Assembly: GCA_964057225.1 (NCBI GenBank)
Contig: OZ059895.1
Span: 12,772,001-12,836,000 of the forward strand
DNA from: Auanema rhodensis
Lineage: Eukaryota > Nematoda > Chromadorea > Rhabditida > Rhabditidae
Direction of reading: 5' to 3'
Length of the DNA stretch: 64,000 nucleotides
Shown: in pieces, positions 23,201 through 32,247 of the stretch
Numbering within the stretch: the first letter of the stretch is position 1
Layout: every line of letters starts with the position of its first letter
Position numbers and translations under genes: made by a program
Notes under the pieces: model-generated
The model's database searches: none
What the model was told of the DNA's origin: nothing
The model's input: only the letters and a program-made list of their open reading frames with translations

Positions 23201-23457
23201 GAAAGGAGCTATTTGAGGACAGAAACAAAAACTCACCAGCAATCAAAAATTGGAACACTACACTTGCCGCAGCACTAGGAATAGGAAATGAAAACTCACG
23301 CCCGTATCATGTTAAACTACAACCCAAAAGAAAAACACAAGACGAAGAAATCAGAAGTAATGGAGAATTGGAACTACATGGAAAAGCGGATCAAAGCAAA
23401 AAGCAGCAGAATAAATCTCCAACGCAAAACAAAGGAGAACAAGTACGAAACTTTTAA
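14257..23457 (+). CDS. Gag-envelope-Pol polyprotein, element B, 3066 aa, intact
   Basis: One frame with domains in this order (residues from ATG 14257): Pro/Ser/Thr/Lys-rich N-terminus; Ty3-type capsid about 231-392; Arg/Asn/Tyr-rich nucleocapsid-like 428-551 without CCHC; signal or membrane segment 572-589; cysteine-rich ectodomain; RSRR cleavage-like site 839-842; Thr-rich stalk 1128-1235; RTTKR 1259-1263; conserved ectodomain 1309-1462; membrane anchor about 1567-1590; retropepsin DTG 1692-1694; reverse transcriptase with YLDD 2129-2132; RNase H with Asp 2278; integrase with HHCC finger from 2497, D2569, D2629, E2665 (D-35-E) and a GPY motif; acidic Glu-run tail. The frame is open upstream to 14212 but only by a TTG codon, so ATG 14257 or a spliced exon is preferred. 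An envelope-like part ahead of protease is unusual. It is probably cleaved by both host furin-like and element proteases. Confidence 0.93.
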   Translation: MLPNTGPKPPLDPAATSNIIRRKRQPPATYSPPSAKQAKLSIKTKSMVIHTPRHRGIQKQFTNPKSHEKTKKQKTDIVERNTLEKKIIPNIKPIPKNIASKGNPQNPPTNTIPNTINPINPLIATPRRSNTPTTQKSPTPALSSTTPAVSSSPPLRNSPSSIDHSTSGHSLSPSLPSQTNQANTFVAENKRINPRMDPMDEGAPLTHTSGRAPVPTPTIIPQPAAIPSAIRDIKAPRYDGKTPFNRYLLYLDEHFNATRTTMPERLQSIQLLLEDDRAREAYRKLTTEDKRLGWDHVKKRLSEMITPKKQRERAMHRLHGLKQLPTESVQSFATRCSNEAYSAMDMNNESELNMLRSTFTWGLRPEISEHVSRLDPPNFEEAYEMALREELFIQNRPPSFVNNMEKSFNNLNIRDSKDNNQYQRNESKEFKGTKPMYNGNGKPHNRYPDRYNNQYRPHQHQYRNHNSRFSQNKGSRQNYFDRSRNRSQERPYYRNRDQNYSGHNNRRQSNNHEQYPSQYNRSQYNNYRSRPRSTSNGPERYRERTQSPGVRFQVNNVTENEVPNNKRKSTPFLPLFITIIALIINTCSAETTYQLCTGNRGGIYVEPPSPTACRSIAPTNNHIQKTTAELFIQNLQPKEWEAWKCAIETYQLCIHDVFFIRETNVSLAKVSPTTLQECSSAIKERIFNGTNLQREAPGLYGTPFPHTTITNGIWKQECEQRTRFIAERGHMTSLQDNTVLSDIFINDNGCTSDKGQCLTNNALIIWTPPSEKHSCSYTSLGSHEVFISEDTILIPGIQSAFILNNKTPEKEASSCLQKDIFTTNSGTLISFNSTSSLGRSRRHAITEYPKGFLTVHQYPSLRYSASKTGTILLYTTYIQRKRLDIHYNLNNITNMLPKYIAIFKYLGINFDVIKNRLIWHKYEDVNIAILHALGEAEIREATKIAIDNLSYKELTHKLSKRITIKDFKKILPTKTGDYYEIAKEIAYSLAEIPTTLATGETTPSLEEYLYQLMPPRKPRLTKTRNDLELYEQLAQAKIILNAINNPKKLHSKEEYEAEMKKWIKYEKELNLPPLQLPNYTVIFDGDDIFYGFRKRNPTNYSITQEDSEKFYNHYLPLISTPGTRPFATTIRSTSTPLQTTTTTTTTTPKPTTIRNVITSTITPKTHISTTTRPKPTIPTSSSTTTTTTTTTTTTSTTARPRSTTTTTPTTTTTIFTTHRPTQSFSTPQSTFNITTNPITITSSQEYNRKESLTKSPPPRTTKRSITTTRSTPEEISSHIGKKAHVDYLKAKNDIVQKWNEHLHQQETQSHLQYATTNLEDDIIRTFTTNRNNICHVQNKQLLTWWAILQINPTIGMRTMLRRQDISARFINDKLIYVMPCTPIQITKTYRDHKVNSTCFLETPVETEHHGQLFILPGTRDLTPMAHAIPCGFTIKDPWKENDQWTNNNQSINVTSPAYIDELGSINLEHIKFNGSNIFNNLTESTFPMALAISYGSSLATLQATLPGRIKPVIKQRLIPNMNPVTLTAGAASSLLLSYEHTKEAITWKMFDFLSPIWEKIQTWTLRVLAIIGSIIITIGIITLATWIIKIYACSSRIPINNVKWEAEYLQPLSTENTRTETSHPSPSAPYVDNHHNSCQLTLYDPSAPIPEHIYEAYFPTSMKKENINYIGGSQLPFVPISIHNHIFKALWDTGASASYMRESTFKQLPAATMVLKQTTAIVANKSKFSFMGYTRILITIGTTETEHKFYVAEDNYCPAPVLLGIDFMEALHQQGIYTSLRPLDKTIVIGTTHVPLARETSPWEHQTTKAYVVSLENKTLRPGETRTLTLEVHDPESYEQAFLDCKKPGNKLSFTPTIFTPTGYGVQIYATNICKQPLEIQMNQEIGIAEAIPKDNQEKYEGQYIPPEARWEEQLPYFPDNFINELDLSEACFSQIEQQQLKEIILLHKQAFLNEDRNIGLFLGPIEHSIPIMPGKTPSFKITYRIPLSQQEEVEKQIEEMLQQRIIEPSNSMTTSPVILVKKKDKTYRFVTDFRALNAITQKQVYVISNIQDILDLAAGARIFSNFDLVSGFFQIPLKKEDRHLTAFTTTSGTYQYCRMPMGLCGSPHTFQNAVRYLQSMVKCKLFVYLDDLLLISESTTAHLKDIEEVLEAVTQIGFKIKLKKCAFARKEVKFLGYIVGQEGIKPDPHKIKAIQDYPQPKSTTGVRAFMGVVNYFRRFIKNAAGIATPLYNLTRKDTPFKWTEEEEIAFNTLKKTLTQAPVLQAPIPKRPYVIESDGSMIAVGAVLLQAKDDQEPLHPIAFASRKLNKAERNYPPIEVEALALTFAVKQFRTYILGTATKIITDHRPLTSLMTRKDLIGRLAKFQIVLQEYDIEIIYRPGKLNSVCDALSRYFEDEINEAKPPAKKKNERKTTEDTIHQINTFTIADIRSVQNQSNWIKETMDKIKNNTAGRQLTDRYIVYNDVLYSKPKRSLQVPRTILPREEHIINPIMKKFHEDPTLGAHLGINKTMDSISRRFTWTGMQEDITNYINRCLACAKRKNNPHEATVEPMKNFPTSTKPWQRIHMDILGPLPRTEQENRYVLSIQDSFSKWIIAIPLIRQTSEEIISAIEKYLFYVFGPPVTIITDNGSNFISNDFTTMCSNFGTTHHTTMPYYKNANGQVERLHRTIEEALTAYVNDEQNDWDKILPKIIFTLNRLPNATTKTSPYECLFGQVARLPIDKNLETPEEQNITDQLKNLRDIQEKVKEKIATNEERMKQKYDQAHRTKERILDIGDRVFVQRANPSNKLQIRRDGPYRIVTIEGNNISITDQDGNIIKAHKNNIRYFPPDDNLISTRNNEEEEEEDQDIANEEEEEEEASWNNLDEWEQTNNTENNNNCYPTGSPDTLAQLLPITGNNRGINEEEIEHNSETPDDLATARRITNSNIQLENESTTIDRIQEDLRQLTPFSQEEGPNQNDIENNNAKTYEKLRDQFKNENRKELFEDRNKNSPAIKNWNTTLAAALGIGNENSRPYHVKLQPKRKTQDEEIRSNGELELHGKADQSKKQQNKSPTQNKGEQVRNF
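17638..17940 (+). repeat. Thr-codon microsatellite in the envelope-like region of element B
   Basis: Runs of ACT, ACC and ACA codons encode nearly pure threonine stretches with interspersed Pro/Ser/Lys, resembling a mucin-like O-glycosylated stalk. Element C has only a short Thr-containing stretch at this position, so length is free to vary. Confidence 0.8.
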
Positions 23458-23660
23458 TTAACTAACAAAAATCGTAGAATTGTAAAAATAATTTTTCTTT
23501 CTTTCGTATAGTACATTAAACATAAGACATAGATCAAAAACCACCGAAATTCTAATTTCTATCCTTTAATTTTAACAAATTGTAACAATCACTGAAAAAC
23601 AAACTATATAAAGAGAAAATTTTGATAGAGAAAAATTCAATAACACTTTTCTTACTCAAA
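23458..23660 (+). promoter_or_regulatory. Intergenic region with TATA-like box before the accessory ORF
   Basis: About 200 bp of AT-rich sequence between pol stop and the accessory ATG. CTATATAAAG at 23604-23613 lies about 50 bp upstream of ATG 23661 and could serve an internal promoter. An alternative is a spliced subgenomic RNA from the LTR. Confidence 0.4.
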
Positions 23661-24305
23661 ATGACCTCCTCTCTCGCCAACGTCACACTCTCTACATTCC
23701 TCGCAACTCCAACACCACTGGTCCCTCTAGCGACCACTATTGAACAAGAATGGATAGAGGTAGAAAACCTTCGTGAAGGTCTTCTACCTATCAACTGCAT
23801 GAAGCCCAACTTAGGACCAATAATAAGCCTCCAAACGAGCAAATTGGAAAAGAAGACACAGCACATCCTATTTATGATGGAACTATTGGAGGAGAAAACC
23901 AAAAACTATAAGGAAAACGATCTGAAGGAGCTTCGCCAGCATCAAAAGAAATGGACAGAAGGATGTTCTCTCAGCCAGAAAGAGAACAGAATCCGACACA
24001 TAATGCTGGGACAACCCGCCAGAACGCAGACCACAGCTGACATCTACAAAGCAATGCCGACGTGGACAACACAGATGACACAACAAGCTGTAGGAAATAG
24101 CGGAACCGAAGAAGAAGCATCGTGGATAGAGATAGGGCAAGACCTATCAGTAGTAATCGAAAAACTACTGACAAAAAGGACTACCAACACGTCCGCATCA
24201 AAAAGTAAGGCAAAAGCAGTTAGCCAAACCATCAGAACAATGGAGCTGCTTGGACTAGCATCAATGACGGAAATGATCCAGGAAATTGACCAACTGGCGG
24301 ATTAA
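23661..24305 (+). CDS. Accessory ORF of element B, 214 aa, unknown function
   Basis: A separate sense frame between pol and the 3' LTR, in the place usually taken by env in retroviruses. The first ATG is at 23661; the frame is open back to a TTG at 23622. The protein has no signal peptide or membrane segment. It is hydrophilic, with a Lys/Glu/Gln-rich stretch (about residues 67-110) likely helical or coiled coil, then a Thr/Ser-rich part and a short hydrophobic-acidic C-terminus. I recognise no domain. Elements A/C show no counterpart here (C has only about 750 bp without a clear ORF). Codon use looks like that of the polyprotein. Confidence 0.7.
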   Translation: MTSSLANVTLSTFLATPTPLVPLATTIEQEWIEVENLREGLLPINCMKPNLGPIISLQTSKLEKKTQHILFMMELLEEKTKNYKENDLKELRQHQKKWTEGCSLSQKENRIRHIMLGQPARTQTTADIYKAMPTWTTQMTQQAVGNSGTEEEASWIEIGQDLSVVIEKLLTKRTTNTSASKSKAKAVSQTIRTMELLGLASMTEMIQEIDQLAD

Positions 24306-24510
24306 AGAAGAGAGGAAAGGTTTAAATCATTTATAAAATTCTATCTCTTAAAATTTTTCTCTTTATCAATAGTTTGTTGAAAAAAAAAAAAAAAAATTTT
24401 TTGCTTTATCTCATGCCATTTTATTTTTTTTATTTTAATTTTTATTTTTCTCTCTTAATTATTATTTGCATATAACAGCTGAGGTCAGCTGACTTGTATC
24501 CGTTGGGGCA
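24306..24510 (+). other. 3' untranslated region and polypurine tract of element B
   Basis: It includes a purine-rich stretch (24303-24319), an A-run followed by a T-run (about 24379-24402) that could fold as a hairpin, a CAGCTGA/TCAGCTG inverted repeat at about 24477-24492, and GTTGGGGCA (24502-24510) directly touching the LTR, the likely plus-strand primer end. Element C has AAAAGGGCA in the same place. Confidence 0.6.
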
Positions 24511-24927
24511 TGTTACATACATATCTCAAAGGAAAGCAGCTGACCATGGCAGCTGCTATTATTAAACTAATGCAGATAGTTTTTAAGCAATTCTGAGAAT
24601 ATTCTAGATGCACTTTTTATAAGCTTTGTAACAATTTGTGTAAACTGAGTAGGAGTTGTATGGATATATAAACCTGAGTCCTCAAGACTCAGGCATCTCA
24701 TTATCTTATTATCTTACTTTCTCTTTATCTTCTTTATATTCTCTTTCTTAACTCTAGCTTAAATCTTTGTATAATTATATTATAATGCGAACAATAAACC
24801 TTTATATATTTGATTTCTTGTTTCTTATTTCACCTTACATTACACACTTATATTTAAAATCATACTCATCTTCTCATAGTCTGTTTGGATCTCTCAACTT
24901 GGAACCATTGAGAATCTAAATGGAACG
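24511..24927 (+). repeat. 3' LTR of element B (417 bp)
   Basis: No difference from the 5' LTR was seen on reading through. AATAAA is at 24793-24798; TATA and dyad at 24665-24693. Confidence 0.95.
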
Positions 24928-24984
24928 TGGAAAAAAAACAATAACGAGGATAAGTATGTAAATCATTGAATATCAGGTATTTTC

Positions 24985-25103
24985 GCTTACGACCATACCA
25001 CGTTGAAAGTACGCCATCCCGTCCGATCTGGCAAGTCAAGCAACGTTGGGCCCGGTTAGTACTTGGATCGGAGACGGCTTGGGAATCCCGGGTGCCGTAA
25101 GCT
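24985..25103 (+). rRNA. 5S rRNA, copy 13
   Basis: No difference from copy 1 noticed; first gene after element B. Confidence 0.96.
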
Positions 25104-25513
25104 TTTCAAATTTTTTTAACGATCATACCACGTTGAAAGTACGCCATGCAGCTGATTTTCAATTTTATCTCTTCAGTAACAAATGTTTTTAATTTTCCAG
25201 CAGTTTTACTTAGATAGCTCAACCCAAGGCATCAAAATATCTTCAATCTTATTTCTATATTACAGTTATAAACCAGTAGTTTATGAACCTTCATCTTAAC
25301 TTTACTGTTTCTATCTATTTCCTATTGAAACAAACATTGTTTTAACACTATACAACTGTGAAACCTTTTTTAATTTATTGTATTTGGAGCTCATAAGATT
25401 TGATATCATCGAGGAATTTAGATGTAACGTAGAAAATTACATAACTAACATGAAATTGGAAAAAAAACAATAAGGAGGATAAGTATGTAAATCATTGAAT
25501 ATCAGGTATTTTC

Positions 25514-25632
25514 GCTTACGACCATACCACGTTGAAAGTACGCCATCCCGTCCGATCTGGCAAGTCAAGCAACGTTGGGCCCGGTTAGTACTTGGATCGG
25601 AGACGGCTTGGGAATCCCGGGTGCCGTAAGCT
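25514..25632 (+). rRNA. 5S rRNA, copy 14
   Basis: Gene as copy 1; upstream spacer has TAAGGAGG in place of TAACGAGG. Confidence 0.96.
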
Positions 25633-26042
25633 TTTCAAATTTTTTTAACGATCATACCACGTTGAAAGTACGCCATGCAGCTGATTTTCAATTTTATCTC
25701 TTCAGTAACAAATGTTTTTAATTTTCCAGCAGTTTTACTTAGATAGCTCAACCCAAGGCATCAAAATATCTTCAATCTTATTTCTATATTACAGTTATAA
25801 ACCAGTAGTTTATGAACCTTCATCTTAACTTTACTGTTTCTATCTATTTCCTATTGAAACAAACATTGTTTTAACACTATACAACTGTGAAACCTTTTTT
25901 AATTTATTGTATTTGGAGCTCATAAGATTTGATATCATCGAGGAATTTAGATGTAACGTAGAAAATTACATAACTAACATGAAATTGGAAAAAAAACAAT
26001 AACGAGGATAAGTATGTAAATCATTGAATATCAGGTATTTTC

Positions 26043-26161
26043 GCTTACGACCATACCACGTTGAAAGTACGCCATCCCGTCCGATCTGGCAAGTCAAGCA
26101 ACGTTGGGCCCGGTTAGTACTTGGATCGGAGACGGCTTGGGAATCCCGGGTGCCGTAAGCT
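26043..26161 (+). rRNA. 5S rRNA, copy 15
   Basis: No difference from copy 1 noticed. Confidence 0.96.
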
Positions 26162-26571
26162 TTTCAAATTTTTTTAACGATCATACCACGTTGAAAGTAC
26201 GCCATGCAGCTGATTTTCAATTTTATCTCTTCAGTAACAAATGTTTTTAATTTTCCAGCAGTTTTACTTAGATAGCTCAACCCAAGGCATCAAAATATCT
26301 TCAATCTTATTTCTATATTACAGTTATAAACCAGTAGTTTATGAACCTTCATCTTAACTTTACTGTTTCTATCTATTTCCTATTGAAACAAACATTGTTT
26401 TAACACTATACAACTGTGAAACCTTTTTTAATTTATTGTATTTGGAGCTCATAAGATTTGATATCATCGAGGAATTTAGATGTAACGTAGAAAATTACAT
26501 AACTAACATGAAATTGGAAAAAAAACAATAACGAGGATAAGTATGTAAATCATTGAATATCAGGTATTTTC

Positions 26572-26690
26572 GCTTACGACCATACCACGTTGAAAGTACG
26601 CCATCCCGTCCGATCTGGCAAGTCAAGCAACGTTGGGCCCGGTTAGTACTTGGATCGGAGACGGCTTGGGAATCCCGGGTGCCGTAAGCT
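26572..26690 (+). rRNA. 5S rRNA, copy 16
   Basis: No difference from copy 1 noticed. Confidence 0.96.
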
Positions 26691-27100
26691 TTTCAAATTT
26701 TTTTAACGATCATACCACGTTGAAAGTACGCCATGCAGCTGATTTTCAATTTTATCTCTTCAGTAACAAATGTTTTTAATTTTCCAGCAGTTTTACTTAG
26801 ATAGCTCAACCCAAGGCATCAAAATATTTTCAATCTTATTTCTATATTACAGTTATAAACCAGTAGTTTATGAACCTTCATCTTAACTTTACTGTTTCTA
26901 TCTATTTCCTATTGAAACAAACATTGTTTTAACACTATACAACTGTGAAACCTTTTTTAATTTATTGTATTTGGAGCTCATAAGATTTGATATCATCGAG
27001 GAATTTAGATGTAACGTAGAAAATTACATAACTAACATGAAATTGGAAAAAAAACAATAACGAGGATAAGTATGTAAATCATTGAATATCAGATTTTTTC

Positions 27101-27219
27101 GCTTACGACCATACCACGTTGAAAGTACGCCATCCCGTCCGATCTGGCAAGTCAAGCAACGTTGGGCCCGGTTAGTACTTGGATCGGAGACGGCTTGGGA
27201 ATCCCGGGTGCCGTAAGCT
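27101..27219 (+). rRNA. 5S rRNA, copy 17
   Basis: Gene as copy 1; upstream GATTTTTTC type. Confidence 0.96.
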
Positions 27220-27629
27220 TTTCAAATTTTTTTAACGATCATACCACGTTGAAAGTACGCCATGCAGCTGATTTTCAATTTTATCTCTTCAGTAACAAAT
27301 GTTTTTAATTTTCCAGCAGTTTTACTTAGATAGCTCAACCCAAGGCATCAAAATATCTTCAATCTTATTTCTATATTACAGTTATAAACCAGTAGTTTAT
27401 GAACCTTCATCTTAACTTTACTGTTTCTATCTATTTCCTATTGAAACAAACATTGTTTTAACACTATACAACTGTGAAACCTTTTTTAATTTATTGTATT
27501 TGGAGCTCATAAGATTTGATATCATCGAGGAATTTAGATGTAACGTAGAAAATTACATAACTAACATGAAATTGGAAAAAAAACAATAACGAGGATAAGT
27601 ATGTAAATCATTGAATATCAGGTATTTTC

Positions 27630-27748
27630 GCTTACGACCATACCACGTTGAAAGTACGCCATCCCGTCCGATCTGGCAAGTGAAGCAACGTTGGGCCCGG
27701 TTAGTACTTGGATCGGAGACGGCTTGGGAATCCCGGGTGCCGTAAGCT
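27630..27748 (+). rRNA. 5S rRNA, copy 18 (C53G)
   Basis: AAGTGAAGC in place of AAGTCAAGC (base 27682), inside the box A region; shared only with copy 22. Confidence 0.95.
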
Positions 27749-28157
27749 TTTCAAATTTTTTTAACGATCATACCACGTTGAAAGTACGCCATGCAGCTGA
27801 TTTTCAATTTTATCTCTTCAGTAACAAATGTTTTTAATTTTCCAGCAGTTTTACTTAGATAGCTCAACCCAAGGCATCAAAATATCTTCAATCTTATTTC
27901 TATATTACAGTTATAAACCAGTAGTTTATGAACCTTCATCTTAACTTTACTGTTTCTATCTATTTCCTATTGAAACAAACATTGTTTTAACACTATACAA
28001 CTGTGAAACCTTTTTTAATTTATTGTATTTGGAGCTCATAAGATTTGATATCATCGAGGAATTTAGATGTAACGTAGAAAATTACATAACTAACATGAAA
28101 TTGAAAAAAAACAATAACGAGGATAAGTATGTAAATCATTGAATATCAGATTTTTTC

Positions 28158-28190
28158 GCTTACGACCATACCACGTTGAAAGTACGCCAT
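28158..28190 (+). pseudogene. Truncated 5S (33 nt), short unit
   Basis: Same 130-bp deletion junction as at 9076; one A fewer in the spacer A-run just upstream. Confidence 0.93.
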
Positions 28191-28556
28191 GCAGCTGATT
28201 TTCAATTTTATCTCTTCAGTAACAAATGTTTTTAATTTTCCAGCAGTTTTACTTAGATAGCTCAACCCAAGGCATCAAAATATCTTCAATCTTATTTCTA
28301 TATTACAGTTATAAACCAGTAGTTTATGAACCTTCATCTTAACTTTACTGTTTCTATCTATTTCCTATTGAAACAAACATTGTTTTAACACTATACAACT
28401 GTGAAACCTTTTTTAATTTATTGTATTTGGAGCTCATAAGATTTGATATCATCGAGGAATTTAGATGTAACGTAGAAAATTACATAACTAACATGAAATT
28501 GGAAAAAAAACAATAACGAGGATAAGTATGTAAATCATTGAATATCAGGTATTTTC

Positions 28557-28675
28557 GCTTACGACCATACCACGTTGAAAGTACGCCATCCCGTCCGATC
28601 TGGCAAGTCAAGCAACGTTGGGCCCGGTTAGTACTTGGATCGGAGACGGCTTGGGAATCCCGGGTGCCGTAAGCT
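28557..28675 (+). rRNA. 5S rRNA, copy 19
   Basis: No difference from copy 1 noticed. Confidence 0.96.
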
Positions 28676-29085
28676 TTTCAAATTTTTTTAACGATCATAC
28701 CACGTTGAAAGTACGCCATGCAGCTGATTTTCAATTTTATCTCTTCAGTAACAAATGTTTTTAATTTTCCAGCAGTTTTACTTAGATAGCTCAACCCAAG
28801 GCATCAAAATATCTTCAATCTTATTTCTATATTACAGTTATAAACCAGTAGTTTATGAACCTTCATCTTAACTTTACTGTTTCTATCTATTTCCTATTGA
28901 AACAAACATTGTTTTAACACTATACAACTGTGAAACCTTTTTTAATTTATTGTATTTGGAGCTCATAAGATTTGATATCATCGAGGAATTTAGATGTAAC
29001 GTAGAAAATTACATAACTAACATGAAATTGGAAAAAAAACAATAACGAGGATAAGTATGTAAATCATTGAATATCAGATTTTTTC

Positions 29086-29204
29086 GCTTACGACCATACC
29101 ACGTTGAAAGTACGCCATCCCGTCCGATCTGGCAAGTCAAGCAACGTTGGGCCCGGTTAGTACTTGGATCGGAGACGGCTTGGGAATCCCGGGTGCCGTA
29201 AGCT
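29086..29204 (+). rRNA. 5S rRNA, copy 20
   Basis: Gene as copy 1; upstream GATTTTTTC type. Confidence 0.96.
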
Positions 29205-29614
29205 TTTCAAATTTTTTTAACGATCATACCACGTTGAAAGTACGCCATGCAGCTGATTTTCAATTTTATCTCTTCAGTAACAAATGTTTTTAATTTTCCA
29301 GCAGTTTTACTTAGATAGCTCAACCCAAGGCATCAAAATATCTTCAATCTTATTTCTATATTACAGTTATAAACCAGTAGTTTATGAACCTTCATCTTAA
29401 CTTTACTGTTTCTATCTATTTCCTATTGAAACAAACATTGTTTTAACACTATACAACTGTGAAACCTTTTTTAATTTATTGTATTTGGAGCTCATAAGAT
29501 TTGATATCATCGAGGAATTTAGATGTAACGTAGAAAATTACATAACTAACATGAAATTGGAAAAAAAACAATAACGAGGATAAGTATGTAAATCATTGAA
29601 TATCAGGTATTTTC

Positions 29615-29733
29615 GCTTACGACCATACCACGTTGAAAGTACGCCATCCCGTCCGATCTGGCAAGTCAAGCAACGTTGGGCCCGGTTAGTACTTGGATCG
29701 GAGACGGCTTGGGAATCCCGGGTGCCGTAAGCT
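29615..29733 (+). rRNA. 5S rRNA, copy 21
   Basis: No difference from copy 1 noticed. Confidence 0.96.
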
Positions 29734-30143
29734 TTTCAAATTTTTTTAACGATCATACCACGTTGAAAGTACGCCATGCAGCTGATTTTCAATTTTATCT
29801 CTTCAGTAACAAATGTTTTTAATTTTCCAGCAGTTTTACTTAGATAGCTCAACCCAAGGCATCAAAATATCTTCAATCTTATTTCTATATTACAGTTATA
29901 AACCAGTAGTTTATGAACCTTCATCTTAACTTTACTGTTTCTATCTATTTCCTATTGAAACAAACATTGTTTTAACACTATACAACTGTGAAACCTTTTT
30001 TAATTTATTGTATTTGGAGCTCATAAGATTTGATATCATCGAGGAATTTAGATGTAACGTAGAAAATTACATAACTAACATGAAATTGGAAAAAAAACAA
30101 TAACGAGGATAAGTATGTAAATCATTGAATATCAGGTATTTTC

Positions 30144-30262
30144 GCTTACGACCATACCACGTTGAAAGTACGCCATCCCGTCCGATCTGGCAAGTGAAGC
30201 AACGTTGGGCCCGGTTAGTACTTGGATCGGAGACGGCTTGGGAATCCCGGGTGCCGTAAGCT
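30144..30262 (+). rRNA. 5S rRNA, copy 22 (C53G)
   Basis: Same variant as copy 18 (base 30196), 2514 bp away. Confidence 0.95.
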
Positions 30263-30671
30263 TTTCAAATTTTTTTAACGATCATACCACGTTGAAAGTA
30301 CGCCATGCAGCTGATTTTCAATTTTATCTCTTCAGTAACAAATGTTTTTAATTTTCCAGCAGTTTTACTTAGATAGCTCAACCCAAGGCATCAAAATATC
30401 TTCAATCTTATTTCTATATTACAGTTATAAACCAGTAGTTTATGAACCTTCATCTTAACTTTACTGTTTCTATCTATTTCCTATTGAAACAAACATTGTT
30501 TTAACACTATACAACTGTGAAACCTTTTTTAATTTATTGTATTTGGAGCTCATAAGATTTGATATCATCGAGGAATTTAGATGTAACGTAGAAAATTACA
30601 TAACTAACATGAAATTGAAAAAAAACAATAACGAGGATAAGTATGTAAATCATTGAATATCAGATTTTTTC

Positions 30672-30704
30672 GCTTACGACCATACCACGTTGAAAGTACG
30701 CCAT
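30672..30704 (+). pseudogene. Truncated 5S (33 nt), short unit
   Basis: Duplicate of the unit at 28158, with the same shortened A-run upstream. Confidence 0.93.
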
Positions 30705-31070
30705 GCAGCTGATTTTCAATTTTATCTCTTCAGTAACAAATGTTTTTAATTTTCCAGCAGTTTTACTTAGATAGCTCAACCCAAGGCATCAAAATATCTT
30801 CAATCTTATTTCTATATTACAGTTATAAACCAGTAGTTTATGAACCTTCATCTTAACTTTACTGTTTCTATCTATTTCCTATTGAAACAAACATTGTTTT
30901 AACACTATACAACTGTGAAACCTTTTTTAATTTATTGTATTTGGAGCTCATAAGATTTGATATCATCGAGGAATTTAGATGTAACGTAGAAAATTACATA
31001 ACTAACATGAAATTGGAAAAAAAACAATAACGAGGATAAGTATGTAAATCATTGAATATCAGGTATTTTC

Positions 31071-31189
31071 GCTTACGACCATACCACGTTGAAAGTACGC
31101 CATCCCGTCCGATCTGGCAAGTCAAGCAACGTTGGGCCCGGTTAGTACTTGGATCGGAGACGGCTTGGGAATCCCGGGTGCCGTAAGCT
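31071..31189 (+). rRNA. 5S rRNA, copy 23
   Basis: No difference from copy 1 noticed. Confidence 0.96.
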
Positions 31190-31599
31190 TTTCAAATTTT
31201 TTTAACGATCATACCACGTTGAAAGTACGCCATGCAGCTGATTTTCAATTTTATCTCTTCAGTAACAAATGTTTTTAATTTTCCAGCAGTTTTACTTAGA
31301 TAGCTCAACCCAAGGCATCAAAATATCTTCAATCTTATTTCTATATTACAGTTATAAACCAGTAGTTTATGAACCTTCATCTTAACTTTACTGTTTCTAT
31401 CTATTTCCTATTGAAACAAACATTGTTTTAACACTATACAACTGTGAAACCTTTTTTAATTTATTGTATTTGGAGCTCATAAGATTTGATATCATCGAGG
31501 AATTTAGATGTAACGTAGAAAATTACATAACTAACATGAAATTGGAAAAAAAACAATAACGAGGATAAGTATGTAAATCATTGAATATCAGATTTTTTC

Positions 31600-31718
31600 G
31601 CTTACGACCATACCACGTTGAAAGTACGCCATCCCGTCCGATCTGGCAAGTCAAGCAACGTTGGGCCCGGTTAGTACTTGGATCGGAGACGGCTTGGGAA
31701 TCCCGGGTGCCGTAAGCT
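31600..31718 (+). rRNA. 5S rRNA, copy 24
   Basis: Gene as copy 1; upstream GATTTTTTC type. Confidence 0.96.
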
Positions 31719-32128
31719 TTTCAAATTTTTTTAACGATCATACCACGTTGAAAGTACGCCATGCAGCTGATTTTCAATTTTATCTCTTCAGTAACAAATG
31801 TTTTTAATTTTCCAGCAGTTTTACTTAGATAGCTCAACCCAAGGCATCAAAATATCTTCAATCTTATTTCTATATTACAGTTATAAACCAGTAGTTTATG
31901 AACCTTCATCTTAACTTTACTGTTTCTATCTATTTCCTATTGAAACAAACATTGTTTTAACACTATACAACTGTGAAACCTTTTTTAATTTATTGTATTT
32001 GGAGCTCATAAGATTTGATATCATCGAGGAATTTAGATGTAACGTAGAAAATTACATAACTAACATGAAATTGGAAAAAAAACAATAACGAGGATAAGTA
32101 TGTAAATCATTGAATATCAGGTATTTTC

Positions 32129-32247
32129 GCTTACGACCATACCACGTTGAAAGTACGCCATCCCGTCCGATCTGGCAAGTCAAGCAACGTTGGGCCCGGT
32201 TAGTACTTGGATCGGAGACGGCTTGGGAATCCCGGGTGCCGTAAGCT
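32129..32247 (+). rRNA. 5S rRNA, copy 25
   Basis: No difference from copy 1 noticed. Confidence 0.96.

Larger units (their letters stand above)
12596..24927 (+). mobile_element. Complete LTR retroelement B (Ty3/gypsy-like with envelope-like domain)
   Basis: The element is 12,332 bp with 417-bp LTRs in which I see no difference, a TGGA target duplication, tRNA-Gln-type PBS, one 3066-codon gag-envelope-pol frame, a second ORF (23661-24305) and a GGGGCA purine stretch touching the 3' LTR. Matching LTRs, an intact frame and a perfect target duplication point to a very recent insertion. It is related to elements A/C by gag motifs (MPERL), envelope-like and pol domains and LTR ends (AACG), but is clearly a different family: LTRs differ and the antisense gene is absent. 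Confidence 0.95.
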
